Below are positions 36,509-44,937 of a stretch of 64,000 bases of DNA, one piece after another. Under the pieces are notes generated by a model. It was given only the letters and a program-made list of their open reading frames with translations, was not told the origin of the DNA and did no database searches. Source of the DNA: Rhodospirillales bacterium (lineage in GTDB: Bacteria; Pseudomonadota; Alphaproteobacteria; Reyranellales; Reyranellaceae); NCBI GenBank assembly GCA_016185145.1, contig JACPOB010000045.1:1-64000 (forward strand). Direction: 5' to 3'. The position numbers and the translations under genes are program-made. Numbering within the stretch: position 1 is the first letter of the stretch; every line of letters starts with the position of its first letter.

Positions 36509-36811
36509 CTATTGCTGGGTCAGCCCGTCGGCGCACGCGCTGCCGTCATTGGCCTGCGGTGTCTTGTCGGATGACTTGCATGCTTCCTGCGACGCGCGCG
36601 CGACGCGCGCCTCGGCGTAGGCGATGTCGGGTTCACCGCGGTCGAACGCCTTTGCCGCGCTCACGACACAGTGCTCGAACGTCCGCGTTCCCGGCGTGAC
36701 GCCATATTCGAAACAGGCATGCTCGGCGAAGGCCAGCGCCTGGCCCGACTGGGCATCGGCCTGGTCGCGAGAGACGATGGCGGCCAGCGTCAGTCCGCTT
36801 GCCGCCAGCAT
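36509..36811 (-). CDS. small secreted Cys-containing protein (paralog of 36869-37258 product)
   Basis: This frame has about 100 aa from ATG 36811. The good SD-like AGGAG lies about 25 bp upstream of this ATG, so a non-AUG start (CTG at 36834, in frame) is possible and would add a more complete hydrophobic signal. The mature part (EHACFEYGVTPGTRTFEHCVVSAAKAFDRGEPDIAYAEARVARASQEAC) matches the neighbour's pattern of Cys residues spaced by helices, ending in GEP...ARVA...EAC. It is likely periplasmic. The family is not recognised. Confidence 0.55.
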   Translation of the reverse strand: MLAASGLTLAAIVSRDQADAQSGQALAFAEHACFEYGVTPGTRTFEHCVVSAAKAFDRGEPDIAYAEARVARASQEACKSSDKTPQANDGSACADGLTQQ

Positions 36812-36868
36812 GATCAGGTTGTAGCGAAGCAGGGCCTTCTCCTTTCCGGTCCGTTGCTTCCACGCCGA

Positions 36869-37258
36869 CTACGGGTGATCGGCAATCTGCGGCCCATACT
36901 CGGGCGCTGCGTCGGCATGCACCATGAGTCCCCGTGCATACGTCTCGCGATCGAAACAGGCCTGGAAGCCCGTCGTCTGCGGTTGCAGGCCGGAGCCCAG
37001 GCAAGCCTCGCGGGCGCTGACGGCTACCCGGGCGAAGCTGCGCGCCAGCGCAGGCTCGCCCCAGTACAAGGCGCGCGTCGCCTGCGACAGGCAGTACTCA
37101 TAGCCGTCGCTTCGAGGCGCGATGCCCTGCTCGCGGCAGATGCGTTGCGCCTGGCTTTCCGCCGATGCAGGCGGCACCGACGGCACCAAGGCGACGAAGG
37201 CGACGACGATCAATGCGGCGCCGAGCGCGATGGCGGCATGCAGCCGGCTGTTGGTCAT
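36869..37258 (-). CDS. small secreted Cys-containing protein, two-repeat paralog
   Basis: This 129-aa protein starts at the ATG after TTGGAGCCAGCC. A signal peptide (MTNSRLHAAIALGAALIVVAFVALVPSVPPASA) precedes two short homologous units: RICREQGIAPRSDGYEYCLSQA...REAC and LQPQTTGFQACFDRETYARG. The arrangement of Cys residues and the GEP...ARS.ARVA segment match the product of the next gene (36509-36811). The pair is probably one operon with a 58-bp gap. Function is unknown; a disulfide-stabilised periplasmic helical protein is inferred. Confidence 0.6.
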   Translation of the reverse strand: MTNSRLHAAIALGAALIVVAFVALVPSVPPASAESQAQRICREQGIAPRSDGYEYCLSQATRALYWGEPALARSFARVAVSAREACLGSGLQPQTTGFQACFDRETYARGLMVHADAAPEYGPQIADHP

Positions 37259-37499
37259 GGCTGGCTCCAAGGTCTGGTACCTGACAAACGCTATGGCGAA
37301 TATCCTGGTTGCCCCTTGGATCGGCAGTCGTCCAATTATTGTCGTAATTGGCGCCGGCGGGCGCACCTGAAAGCATTGCTGGCACTCGGGCAGAGCGACA
37401 CAAGGAATGGCGTGATCGCCGGCTCGGCCCGCCACAGGTGGCCCTCTACGGTACGCAAAAATCCCCGAAAACGAAACGGGCCGTCGATGACTAAAGTTA

Positions 37500-37528
37500 T
37501 TGACAAATATCAACTGTAGTTATATCAA
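37500..37528 (+). promoter_or_regulatory. orphan sigma70-type promoter candidate
   Basis: A perfect -35 TTGACA is followed after 17 bp by TATCAA. The spacer contains the imperfect palindrome TATCAACTGTAGTTATA, which could be an operator. No plus-strand gene follows within 7 kb, so the transcript would be noncoding or the promoter is a relic. Confidence 0.4.
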
Positions 37529-37752
37529 CGGTCCGTTGCGTTGCTTCCCCGCGTTGTCGCTCCATGCATCGTCGATCGGATTCATGACACTCGGCGGGCG
37601 AGCCCGTTGGGCAAGGCCGTGCTGCATGAGCCGGGAGGCGGGGACAGCCGAGAATGCCGACAAAAACTCTCCCGAACGAAAATCGCCAGCGGAACTGTCC
37701 GAAATACCCCGAAGCGCAAGAAAGGCCCAAAAACAGCGGCTTTTGGCGGGTC

Positions 37753-37783
37753 GAATTCGGACAGGGCGAAACTGTCCGAATTC
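37753..37783. repeat. perfect 12-bp inverted repeat with 7-nt loop
   Basis: GAATTCGGACAG (37753-37764) and CTGTCCGAATTC (37772-37783) are exact reverse complements separated by GGCGAAA. No T-run follows, so it is more like a structured RNA element or a recombination/operator site than a simple terminator. Confidence 0.6.
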
Positions 37784-37835
37784 ATCCGAATTCTCGGCTC
37801 ACCGCCCGACGGCCCCCCGCAGGCTATCGTCGAGG

Positions 37836-39002
37836 CTAGTAGCTCTTCGGCAGCCCCAGCACGCGCTCCGCCACGTAGCACAGGATAAGCTGCTCGCTGA
37901 CCGGCGCGATGCGCGCGATCAGGACCTCGCGCAGGAAGCGTTCCACATGGAACTCCTTGGCGTAGCCATATCCGCCATGGGTCAGGATCGCCCGCTCGCA
38001 GGCCTCATAGGCAGCCCTCGCGCCAAGGTACTTCGCCGAGTTGGCCTCGGCGCCGCATTCCTTGCCGTTGTCGTAGAGCCACGCCGCCTTGAAGGCGAGC
38101 AGGTTGGCGGCTTCGAGCTGCATCCAGCTCTCGGCCAGGGGATGCTGGATCGCCTGGTTCTTGCCGATCGGCCGGCCGAACACGATGCGCTCCTTGGCGT
38201 ACTGCGTGGCCTTGGCAAGGGCTGCCTTGCCGATGCCGATCGCCTCGGCGGCGATCAGCACGCGCTCGGGGTTCAGCCCGTGCAGCAGATAATGGAAGCC
38301 CTTGCCTTCCTCGCCGATGCGATCCTCGAGCGGCACCTTCAGCCCGTCGATGAACACCTGGTTGGTGTCGATCGCCTTGCGCCCCATCTTGTCGATCTCG
38401 GTCACCTCGATCTTGGAGCGGTCGAAGTCGGTGTAGAACAGCGACAGGCCATCGGTCGGCTTCTTGCACTTCTCCTTGGGGGTCGTCCGCGCGATCAGCA
38501 GCATCTTGTCGGCGACCGAGGCCGTGGTGGTGAAGGTCTTCTTGCCGTGCACGACGTAGCCGTTGCCGTCGCGCTCGGCCTTGGTGTCGAGCGCCGTGGT
38601 GTTCAGCCCCGCGTCGGGCTCGGTGACGGCGAAGCACCCCTTGATCTTGCCCTTGATGATGTCGGGCAGGATGCGCTTCTTCTGCTCCTCGGTGCCGAAC
38701 ACGACGATCGGGTTGGGGCCGAAGATGTTGAGATGGATCGCCGAGGCGCCCTGAAGGGCGGCGCCCGATTCGGCGACCGTCTGCATCAGGAGCGCCGCCT
38801 CGGTGATGCCGAGCCCCGCGCCGCCATACTCCTCGGGCATGGCGATGCCGAGCCATCCGGCATCGGCCATGGCGCGGTAGAAGTCGTCGGGGAAGCCGCC
38901 TTCCTTGTCCTTCTTCAGCCAGTACCTGTCGTCGAACTGGGCGCAGAGCTTGGCGACGCTGTCCTTGATGGCGAGCTGATCTTCTGAAAACGCGAAATCC
39001 AT
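37836..39002 (-). CDS. acyl-CoA dehydrogenase
   Basis: This 388-aa protein starts at the ATG giving MDFAFSEDQLAIKDSV. Family features are AVTEPDAGLNTTALDTKA (FAD/substrate binding), MGRKAIDTNQVFIDGLKVP, and the C-terminal HGGYGYAKEFHVERFLREVLIARI. The catalytic Glu position is not assigned here. It oxidises an acyl-CoA to the enoyl-CoA with FAD and electron-transfer flavoprotein. It is the last gene of a minus-strand run: DMT permease, SDR, alpha/beta hydrolase, this enzyme (10 bp after the hydrolase). Confidence 0.9.
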   Translation of the reverse strand: MDFAFSEDQLAIKDSVAKLCAQFDDRYWLKKDKEGGFPDDFYRAMADAGWLGIAMPEEYGGAGLGITEAALLMQTVAESGAALQGASAIHLNIFGPNPIVVFGTEEQKKRILPDIIKGKIKGCFAVTEPDAGLNTTALDTKAERDGNGYVVHGKKTFTTTASVADKMLLIARTTPKEKCKKPTDGLSLFYTDFDRSKIEVTEIDKMGRKAIDTNQVFIDGLKVPLEDRIGEEGKGFHYLLHGLNPERVLIAAEAIGIGKAALAKATQYAKERIVFGRPIGKNQAIQHPLAESWMQLEAANLLAFKAAWLYDNGKECGAEANSAKYLGARAAYEACERAILTHGGYGYAKEFHVERFLREVLIARIAPVSEQLILCYVAERVLGLPKSY

Positions 39003-39012
39003 GATGATTGCC

Positions 39013-39807
39013 TTAGCGGTTCGCTGCCAGCCAGGACAGCATGATGCGGTTGAACTGGTCCGGCCGTTCGACGTTCGGCAGGTGACGCGCCGCGGCGATG
39101 CCCTCGTAACGGCCGCCGGGAATCTTCGAGGCGATGAGCTGGTTGCGGTCGGGCGGCGTGCCCTGATCCTCGTCACCGCAGATCACCAGGGTCGGGACCT
39201 TGATGGTGGGCAGGCGGTCCTCGTAATTGAAGTTCTGGATCGCCGACATGCATCCCGCCGAGCCTGCAGGCGTGGTGTTGCTGATCGTGTCGCGGACCTC
39301 GCGCCAGCGCACCGGATTCACCTTCTTGAACTCGTCGGTGAACCAGCGCTCCATCGTGGCGTCGGCGAGCGCCGCCAGGCCCTTGGTCCGCACGACAGCC
39401 TTGCGCTCCTCCCAGGTCCCCGCCGAGCCGGGCGGCGTCGACGGCTGGGTGTCGCACAGCGTCAGCGACAGCAGGCGGTCGGGATAAGCGAGCACGAAGC
39501 CCTGGCCGATCATGCCGCCGATCGAGAGGCCGATATAGTGCACCTTCTTGATGTCGAGCACGTCGAGCGCGCCCCTGACGTCGGCCGCCAGCGCGTCCAT
39601 CGTGTAATCGCCGTCGACCGGGGCGCTGCCGCCGTGGCCGCGCATGTCGAGCCGCAGCACGCGATAGCCCGCGGCCAGCAGCGGCACCATCTGCTCGACC
39701 CACATGCCGCCGTCGGCATTCAGCGAATGGGTGAAGCACACCGTCGGCGCGCCCTGCGGGCCGGCGAGGTCGAAGTAGACTTTTCGTCCGTTGAGAGAGA
39801 GCAGCAT
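39013..39807 (-). CDS. alpha/beta hydrolase, 3-oxoadipate enol-lactonase-like
   Basis: This 264-aa protein has the SD GGAGACCAACA before the ATG. It has CFTHSLNADGGMWVEQM, the nucleophile elbow GLSIGGMIGQ, acid in CGDEDQGTPPD and a His in ARHLPNVERPDQFN. This matches the PcaD/EST group that hydrolyses enol-lactones or esters. It is followed after 10 bp by the acyl-CoA dehydrogenase gene and preceded by a family B repeat, so it may work in a beta-ketoadipate-type route. Confidence 0.82.
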   Translation of the reverse strand: MLLSLNGRKVYFDLAGPQGAPTVCFTHSLNADGGMWVEQMVPLLAAGYRVLRLDMRGHGGSAPVDGDYTMDALAADVRGALDVLDIKKVHYIGLSIGGMIGQGFVLAYPDRLLSLTLCDTQPSTPPGSAGTWEERKAVVRTKGLAALADATMERWFTDEFKKVNPVRWREVRDTISNTTPAGSAGCMSAIQNFNYEDRLPTIKVPTLVICGDEDQGTPPDRNQLIASKIPGGRYEGIAAARHLPNVERPDQFNRIMLSWLAANR

Positions 39808-39826
39808 TGTTGGTCTCCAAATTTGC

Positions 39827-39895
39827 TGTCATCCCGAGCGAAGCGAGGGACCTTTCTTGTTGCCTTGAAGGCCGCTCGCTCAGTTCGGGGTGACA
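39827..39895. repeat. dispersed repeat family B, copy 2
   Basis: A 69-bp element begins TGTCATCCCGAGCG and ends TTCGGGGTGACA, the same layout as 35222-35290, with divergence in the middle (CTTTCTTGTTGCCTTGAAGG). It lies between the SDR stop and the hydrolase start, inside a minus-strand operon. Confidence 0.7.
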
Positions 39896-39900
39896 GCGGA

Positions 39901-40671
39901 TCACATCGCCGAGATCCCGCCGTCGATCACGACTTCCGAGCCGGTCATGAAGCTCGATTCGTCGGAGGCAAGGAACACCAGCGCCCAGCCCACTTCCTCC
40001 GGCCGGCCGAGCCGGCCGATCGGCACCTGGCGGCCGAGCTTCTGTTGCATCACCTCGTTGCCGAAGCGGTCGCGGTACTTGTCGAGGATCGGCGTGTCGA
40101 TGAAGGTCGGATGCACCGAGTTGCAGCGGATGTTGTAGCCCGACTTGGCGCAGTGCAGCGCCACCGACTTGCTGAGCAGACGCACACCCGCCTTGGCCGA
40201 GTTGTAGGCCGCCATGTTGGCGCCGGCGATGATGCCGGAGATCGACGAGATGTTGATCACCGAGCCGCCCAGACGCTGCGTGTGCTTCTTGATCTCGGCG
40301 ACGCCGTGCTTGCAGCCCAGGAACACGCCGTCGAGGTCGATGGCGTGGACCTTGCGCCACTCCTCGAGCTGGATCTCCTCCACCGTCTTGCTGAGCCCGA
40401 TGCCGGCCGAGTTCAGGAGCACGTGGAGCGCACCGAACTTGTCGACCGTCTCCTGGATGGCGGCCTTCCAGTTGTCCTCGCTGGTGACGTCGAGCTTCAC
40501 GAAGTGCCCGGCCGAGCCCAGCTTGTCGGCCACCGCCTTGCCGCGATCGGCGGCGATGTCGGCGACCACGACCTTGGCGCCCTCCTGCGCCATCAGGGCC
40601 GCGGCATTGGCGCCGAGGCCCGATGCGCCGCCTGTGATCAGCGCCACCTTGCCTGCAAGGCGATCGGTCAT
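39901..40671 (-). CDS. short-chain dehydrogenase/reductase
   Basis: This 256-aa protein starts at the ATG after GAGGAAGAAGGAC. Motifs are TGGASGLG (residues 14-21), LNSAGIG, SSISGIIAG, YNSAK (YxxxK) and GSEVVIDGG. It is of the classical cofactor-specific type and probably NAD(H)-linked because of the acidic residue in VVVADIAADRG. Its start overlaps the stop of the upstream DMT transporter by 4 bp, indicating coupling. The substrate is unknown. Confidence 0.9.
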   Translation of the reverse strand: MTDRLAGKVALITGGASGLGANAAALMAQEGAKVVVADIAADRGKAVADKLGSAGHFVKLDVTSEDNWKAAIQETVDKFGALHVLLNSAGIGLSKTVEEIQLEEWRKVHAIDLDGVFLGCKHGVAEIKKHTQRLGGSVINISSISGIIAGANMAAYNSAKAGVRLLSKSVALHCAKSGYNIRCNSVHPTFIDTPILDKYRDRFGNEVMQQKLGRQVPIGRLGRPEEVGWALVFLASDESSFMTGSEVVIDGGISAM

Positions 40672-41582
40672 GTCCTTCTTCCTCCAGCTCTGGCTTCGCG
40701 ATGGGCGATATAGCTCGTCGCCGCCACGATGATCGCAGCGCCGACGAACGTCCAGCCGTCCGCGGTCTTGCCCCAGAGTGCCACGTCCGACAAGGCGGCC
40801 CACAGGATGCCGAGGAAGGTGATGGGTTGCAGGGCGGAAATGTCGAGCAGTCGATAGGCCCAGGTGACGAAGAAATACCCCAGGGTGCCGAAGAAGCCGG
40901 ACGCCAGGAACCACAGGAACTGCTCGCCTGTCGGGGTCTGCCAGAACCACAGGCCGAACGGCGCGAAGCAGACGGCGCCGACGATGCTTTGCCACAGCAC
41001 GACGACCTCGGGCTTGTCGCGGCCGGCCACGACCTTGGCGACCAGATTGGAGCCGGCGATCAGGGGCACGGCCATCATCATCATCAGGACGCCGGGACTC
41101 AGCGAGACCAGGCCCGGCCGCACGATCACCAGCATGCCGAAGAAGCCGACTCCGACCGCGACCCAGCGCCGCCAGTGCACCTTTTCGTGCAGGAAGAGGA
41201 CGGCGCCCACGGTGATGAAGATCGGCCCGGTGAAGCCCAGTGCCGCCATGGTGGCGAGCGGCAGCCAGGCGACGGCCTCGTACCACAGGCCGTAGCCCGG
41301 CGTATGGAACACGCCGCGCAGGCAGTGGAGCTTGAGATCGCGCGTGCGCATGCCGGCCGGTCCGGCACGCCACAGCATGAACGGCGCGATCAGCGCCACG
41401 CCCGCCAGCCAGCGGCCCCACGAGACCATCAGCGGCGGCAGCTCGCTCGCCAGCTCCTTCGCCGAGATGTTGAGGCAGTTGAAGAACACGCCCGACACGA
41501 CCGCGAGGAAGAAGCCGCGCGCCACGCGCGAGGGAATGAGGCGCGACAGCGAGTCGGGTGCATCGGCGGCGGACGCGGACAT
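40668..41582 (-). CDS. EamA/DMT family transporter
   Basis: This 304-aa protein has about ten transmembrane helices in two EamA repeats (FFNCLNISAKELASELPPLMVSWGRW in the first; VVLWQSIVGAVCF ... GFFGTLGYFFVTWAYRLLDISALQP in the second). Members export or import metabolites such as amino acids. It is followed by an SDR gene overlapping by 4 bp. A 33-bp gap separates it from the ABC-2 permease gene upstream. Confidence 0.85.
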   Translation of the reverse strand: MSASAADAPDSLSRLIPSRVARGFFLAVVSGVFFNCLNISAKELASELPPLMVSWGRWLAGVALIAPFMLWRAGPAGMRTRDLKLHCLRGVFHTPGYGLWYEAVAWLPLATMAALGFTGPIFITVGAVLFLHEKVHWRRWVAVGVGFFGMLVIVRPGLVSLSPGVLMMMMAVPLIAGSNLVAKVVAGRDKPEVVVLWQSIVGAVCFAPFGLWFWQTPTGEQFLWFLASGFFGTLGYFFVTWAYRLLDISALQPITFLGILWAALSDVALWGKTADGWTFVGAAIIVAATSYIAHREARAGGRRT

Positions 41583-41615
41583 GGCGTCTCGGCTTGCTCC
41601 CCGGCCGGGCGACGG

Positions 41616-42785
41616 TCAAGCCGCGGGTTTCGCAGCCGTGTCCAGGGTCATGCGATAGCGGCCGATGGCGAGCGCCGCCGTCGCCAGCACGATGACGATC
41701 AGGGCCGCCATCTCCTGGTCGACGTCATCGAAGATCGCCGCTTTCAGGATCACGCCGCGGGTGATCCGGATATAATGCGTGGCGGGCATCATTTCGCCCA
41801 GCCACTGTGCCCATTCCGGCATGCCGCGGAACGGGAACATGAAGCCCGACAGCAGGATCGTCGGCAGCAGGAAGAAGAAGGAGACCTGGGTGGCCTGCAT
41901 CTGGCTTTCGGTCACGGTCGAGATGGTGAAGCCGATGGCGAGGTTGGCGAAGATGAACAGCGCCGTGCCCAGCACCAGCAGGGGCAGGCTGCCCTCGATG
42001 GTGATGTCGAACAGCGACCAGGACAGCGCGAGGATCATCGTGGTCTGCAGCGCGCCGACGACGAAGTAGGGCAGGATCTTGCCGATCATCACTTCGATGG
42101 GACGCACCGGCGTGGCCAGCAGCGTCTCCATGGTGCCGAGTTCGCGTTCGCGGGTGATGGCGAGCGCCGTCATCAGCACCATGCTGCCCGACAGGATCAC
42201 GGCCAGCAGCCCCGGCACGATGTTGAGCCGCGACTTGCCCTCGGGATTGTAACGGCGATGCAGCACCAGCTCGATGGCATCCTCGCGGCCGGACCACGCC
42301 GCCAGCGGTCCCACCAGGTCGTGCTTCAGGGCCTGCTCGATCGCCGGACCGGCATGCGCCATCGAGGCCGAGATCGTCATCGGATCGGTGGCGTCGGCGT
42401 CGATCAGCACCTGGGTGCGTTCGCCGCGGATCAGGCGTCGCGTGAAGTCGGACGGGATCCTGACGACGAACTGCACCTCGCCGCTCTGCAGCAGGGCGTT
42501 GGCCTCGGCTTCGGTGGCCGGACGATGGGTGAAGTCCATGTAGTTGGTGTTGCCGAGCGCCGTCAGCACGGTGCGCGTCAGCGCACTCTGGTCGGCCGCG
42601 ATGACGGCCGTCGGCAGGCGATGTGGATCGGTGTTGATGGCGTAGCCGAACAGCAGCAGCTCGAGGATCGGCAGCCCGAGCATCAGCGAGAAGCTCAGGC
42701 GGTCGCGCCTCAGGCCCTGGATTTCCTTGATGACGATGGCGGCCAGCCGCACCCAGAAGCCGCGCACGGCCGCAACGTAGCCCAC
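41616..42785 (-). CDS. ABC-2 type membrane permease (YhhJ-like)
   Basis: This 389-aa protein has an N-terminal helix followed by a large periplasmic loop (about residues 45-170, AVIAADQSALTRTV...) and a C-terminal membrane block of about five helices with the signature RERELGTMETLLATPVRPIEVMIGK. It partners with the ATPase at 42788-43732 (2 bp upstream on the strand) and HlyD protein at 43723-44745, an exporter layout like YbhGFSR. It probably exports a lipid-like or drug-like compound. Confidence 0.9.
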   Translation of the reverse strand: MGYVAAVRGFWVRLAAIVIKEIQGLRRDRLSFSLMLGLPILELLLFGYAINTDPHRLPTAVIAADQSALTRTVLTALGNTNYMDFTHRPATEAEANALLQSGEVQFVVRIPSDFTRRLIRGERTQVLIDADATDPMTISASMAHAGPAIEQALKHDLVGPLAAWSGREDAIELVLHRRYNPEGKSRLNIVPGLLAVILSGSMVLMTALAITRERELGTMETLLATPVRPIEVMIGKILPYFVVGALQTTMILALSWSLFDITIEGSLPLLVLGTALFIFANLAIGFTISTVTESQMQATQVSFFFLLPTILLSGFMFPFRGMPEWAQWLGEMMPATHYIRITRGVILKAAIFDDVDQEMAALIVIVLATAALAIGRYRMTLDTAAKPAA

Positions 42786-42787
42786 GG

Positions 42788-43732
42788 TCAGACCTCCGCC
42801 GAATTGTCGCGCGCCATGCCCATCAGATGGATGAAGATGTCCTCGAGCGTCGGCTGGGCTTCCTGCCAGTCGAGGTCGGGATCGCCGCGGAACGGCGCGA
42901 TGGCGTCGAGGATCGCACTGCGCTCGGGACTGCAGACATGCAGCGTCGTACCGAACGCCGCGGCCGTTATGTCGGGTCGACGCAGCGAATCCGCCAGCCG
43001 GCCGGCGCGGGGTCCGGTGGCCACGAAGGCGTGCAGGCCGCAGTTCTCGATGACGTCCGCGACGGTGCCGCGCGCGATCAGCTCGCCGTAGGCGATGTAG
43101 GCGATCTCATGGCAGCGCTCGGCCTCATCCATGTAATGCGTCGACACCAGGACGGTGATGCCCCGCGCTGCATAAGCGTGGATCTCGTCCCAGAAGGCGC
43201 GTCGTGCCTTGGGATCGACGCCGGCGGTCGGCTCGTCGAGCAGCAGCACGCGCGGCTCGTGCAGCATGCAGGCCGCGAGCGCCAGCCGCTGCTTCCAGCC
43301 GCCGGACAAGGCGCCGGTGATCTGCTTCTGCCGCGTCGCGAGGCCGAGGCGCTCCAGCGCCCCATCGACCCTCTCGCGCAACCGATCGAGCGCGTAGACG
43401 CGGGCGATGAATTCGAGGTTCTCGCGGATGGAGAGATCGTCATAGAGGCCGAAGCGCTGGCTCATGTAGCCGGTCTGGCGCTTGATCTCCTCGCGCTCGC
43501 GCATCAGGTCGTGGCCGAGGCACGTACCGCCTCCGCCATCGGGCGTGAGCAGGCCGCAGATCATGCGCAAGGTCGTGGTCTTGCCGGAGCCGTTGGGCCC
43601 CAGGAAACCGCAGACCCGGCCGGCACCGACCGCGAGGCTGACACGATCGACGACGGTGCGCGCGCCGAAGCGCTTCACCAGGTCGTGGACGTCGATCGCC
43701 AGAACCGGGTCGGGTGCCGCCGTTACCGCCAC
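42788..43732 (-). CDS. ABC exporter ATP-binding protein
   Basis: This ~314-aa protein starts at GTG 43732, overlapping the HlyD stop (frame open further upstream but that is antisense). Walker A GPNGSGKTT, the Q-loop region YMSQRFGLYDDLS, the signature LSGGWKQRLALA, Walker B VLLLDEPTAGVD and the switch VSTHYMDEAERC are complete. The C-terminal extension (about residues 230-314) is of the type that binds its ABC-2 partner. It energises export with the permease at 41616-42785. Confidence 0.92.
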   Translation of the reverse strand: MAVTAAPDPVLAIDVHDLVKRFGARTVVDRVSLAVGAGRVCGFLGPNGSGKTTTLRMICGLLTPDGGGGTCLGHDLMREREEIKRQTGYMSQRFGLYDDLSIRENLEFIARVYALDRLRERVDGALERLGLATRQKQITGALSGGWKQRLALAACMLHEPRVLLLDEPTAGVDPKARRAFWDEIHAYAARGITVLVSTHYMDEAERCHEIAYIAYGELIARGTVADVIENCGLHAFVATGPRAGRLADSLRRPDITAAAFGTTLHVCSPERSAILDAIAPFRGDPDLDWQEAQPTLEDIFIHLMGMARDNSAEV

Positions 43733-44745
43733 GCCCACGTCTTGGCGTCCAGGGAGAGGGCTTCGACGGTGATCGGCAATCCGGGCTGCAACGGCAGCTG
43801 GTCCATCGGATCGGGCCGCGCTTCGACCATGAACACCAGGTTGGCGCGGGCGCCATGGGAGTAGATGATCGGCGGGGTGTATTCCGCCCGCGGCGCGACG
43901 TAGGTCACGGTGGCCTCCAGCCCCGGCGGGCAGCCGTCGCAGTTGAAGCGGATGCGCGTGCCGGCGCGCACCTTCGCCACTTCGGGCTCCGGGATGAAGA
44001 AGCGCAACTTGACGCGGAAGTCGGGCAGCAGCGACACGACCGGCGAGCCCGCCGGCACCCATTCGCCGACATTGAAGAAGGTGTTCTCGACCAGCGCGCG
44101 GTCGGGCGCGACCGGCATCAGGTCGGCAAGCTGCATCTTGGCGCGGTTGAGGATGGCCTGCTGCTGCTCGATCAGCGCGGCCGCGGCGTCGATCTCCGGT
44201 TGACGCGCGGCAAGATCGCCGGCGCGCTCACGGGCGGTGAGGGCGGCGACACGGGCGCGCAGCTCGGCCACGTTGGCGAAGGCTTGGTCGTAGTTGTGTC
44301 GCGAGACGATGTTTTTGGCCACGAGCTCGCTCTGGCGTCCGAGCTCGGCTTCCGCGGCGACGAGAGTGGCCTCGACCTGGCGGCGCTGGGCGCGGACCAC
44401 GTCCTGCTCCTCGACCCGCTTGCCGGTCAGCAGGTTGCTGTGACGTGCCTGCATCTCGGCGAGGCCGGCGGCGGCGCGCGCAACCTCGGTCTCGGCCTGC
44501 GTGGTGTCGATGACGAACAGGCGATGGCCCTTGTCGATCCGCTCGCCGCGTTCGACGGGCCGGTCGACCAGCCGGCCCGAGACCGGCGGCGCGACCAGCG
44601 TCGTCTCGCCTTCGACATAGCCGAGATAGCGCAGCGGCGCCGGGGTCGATTTCAGGGCGGCCAAGGCGCGTTCGCCCGGGCCCTGTGTTGCCATCAACGC
44701 CCCCGCGGCGGCGGCGACAGTACCGAGCAACAGCGCGAGCTTCAT
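43723..44745 (-). CDS. HlyD family periplasmic adaptor protein
   Basis: This 340-aa protein has an N-terminal signal or anchor (MKLALLLGTVAAAAGALMA). Features are the biotinyl-lipoyl-like half motif LGYVEGETTLVAPPVSGRLVDRPVERGERI, a long coiled coil (residues 80-190) and the second half around VENTFFNVGEWVPAGSPVVSLL. This is the adaptor of a three-gene ABC export operon reading HlyD, ATPase, permease, and probably joins an outer membrane channel encoded elsewhere. Confidence 0.9.
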   Translation of the reverse strand: MKLALLLGTVAAAAGALMATQGPGERALAALKSTPAPLRYLGYVEGETTLVAPPVSGRLVDRPVERGERIDKGHRLFVIDTTQAETEVARAAAGLAEMQARHSNLLTGKRVEEQDVVRAQRRQVEATLVAAEAELGRQSELVAKNIVSRHNYDQAFANVAELRARVAALTARERAGDLAARQPEIDAAAALIEQQQAILNRAKMQLADLMPVAPDRALVENTFFNVGEWVPAGSPVVSLLPDFRVKLRFFIPEPEVAKVRAGTRIRFNCDGCPPGLEATVTYVAPRAEYTPPIIYSHGARANLVFMVEARPDPMDQLPLQPGLPITVEALSLDAKTWAWR

Positions 44746-44827
44746 GGCCGCGACTCCCGTGAACGCGTATCGTCGAGGGGGATTTCATTTTTCGGCCGAC
44801 GGCAACTGCACGGTTCGGCTGAAGTTG

Positions 44828-44855
44828 TTGACGATCAATCTACCTCTCGTACAAC
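44828..44855 (+). promoter_or_regulatory. candidate promoter of the Bug/deacylase operon
   Basis: TTGACG, a 16-bp spacer and TACAAC lie about 85 bp before the start of the TctC-type gene at 44938. The -35 matches five of six and the -10 four of six consensus positions. The interval between the divergent operons (44746-44937) shows no other gene. Confidence 0.4.
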
Positions 44856-44937
44856 CCCTTGGGAACGCACGATTTCCGAACATTTGTTTTCATTGTTTCA
44901 TGCCGCTACGGTCGATCGTTCGGATCGGAGAAGGTTG

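Larger units (their letters stand above)
37259..37835. other. gene-free interval of 577 bp
   Basis: No frame here has coding character. It holds a strong-looking promoter (37500-37528), a perfect inverted repeat (37753-37783), and several TCCGAA repeats between 37690 and 37800. It separates the secreted paralog pair and an acyl-CoA dehydrogenase gene, both on the minus strand. It could contain a small RNA or be decayed mobile DNA; neither is shown. Confidence 0.6.

Noticed and set aside
37500-38987. Long plus-strand frame through the gene-free interval and acyl-CoA dehydrogenase
   Set aside because: Antisense to a clear enzyme and without domains; kept only as a promoter candidate.
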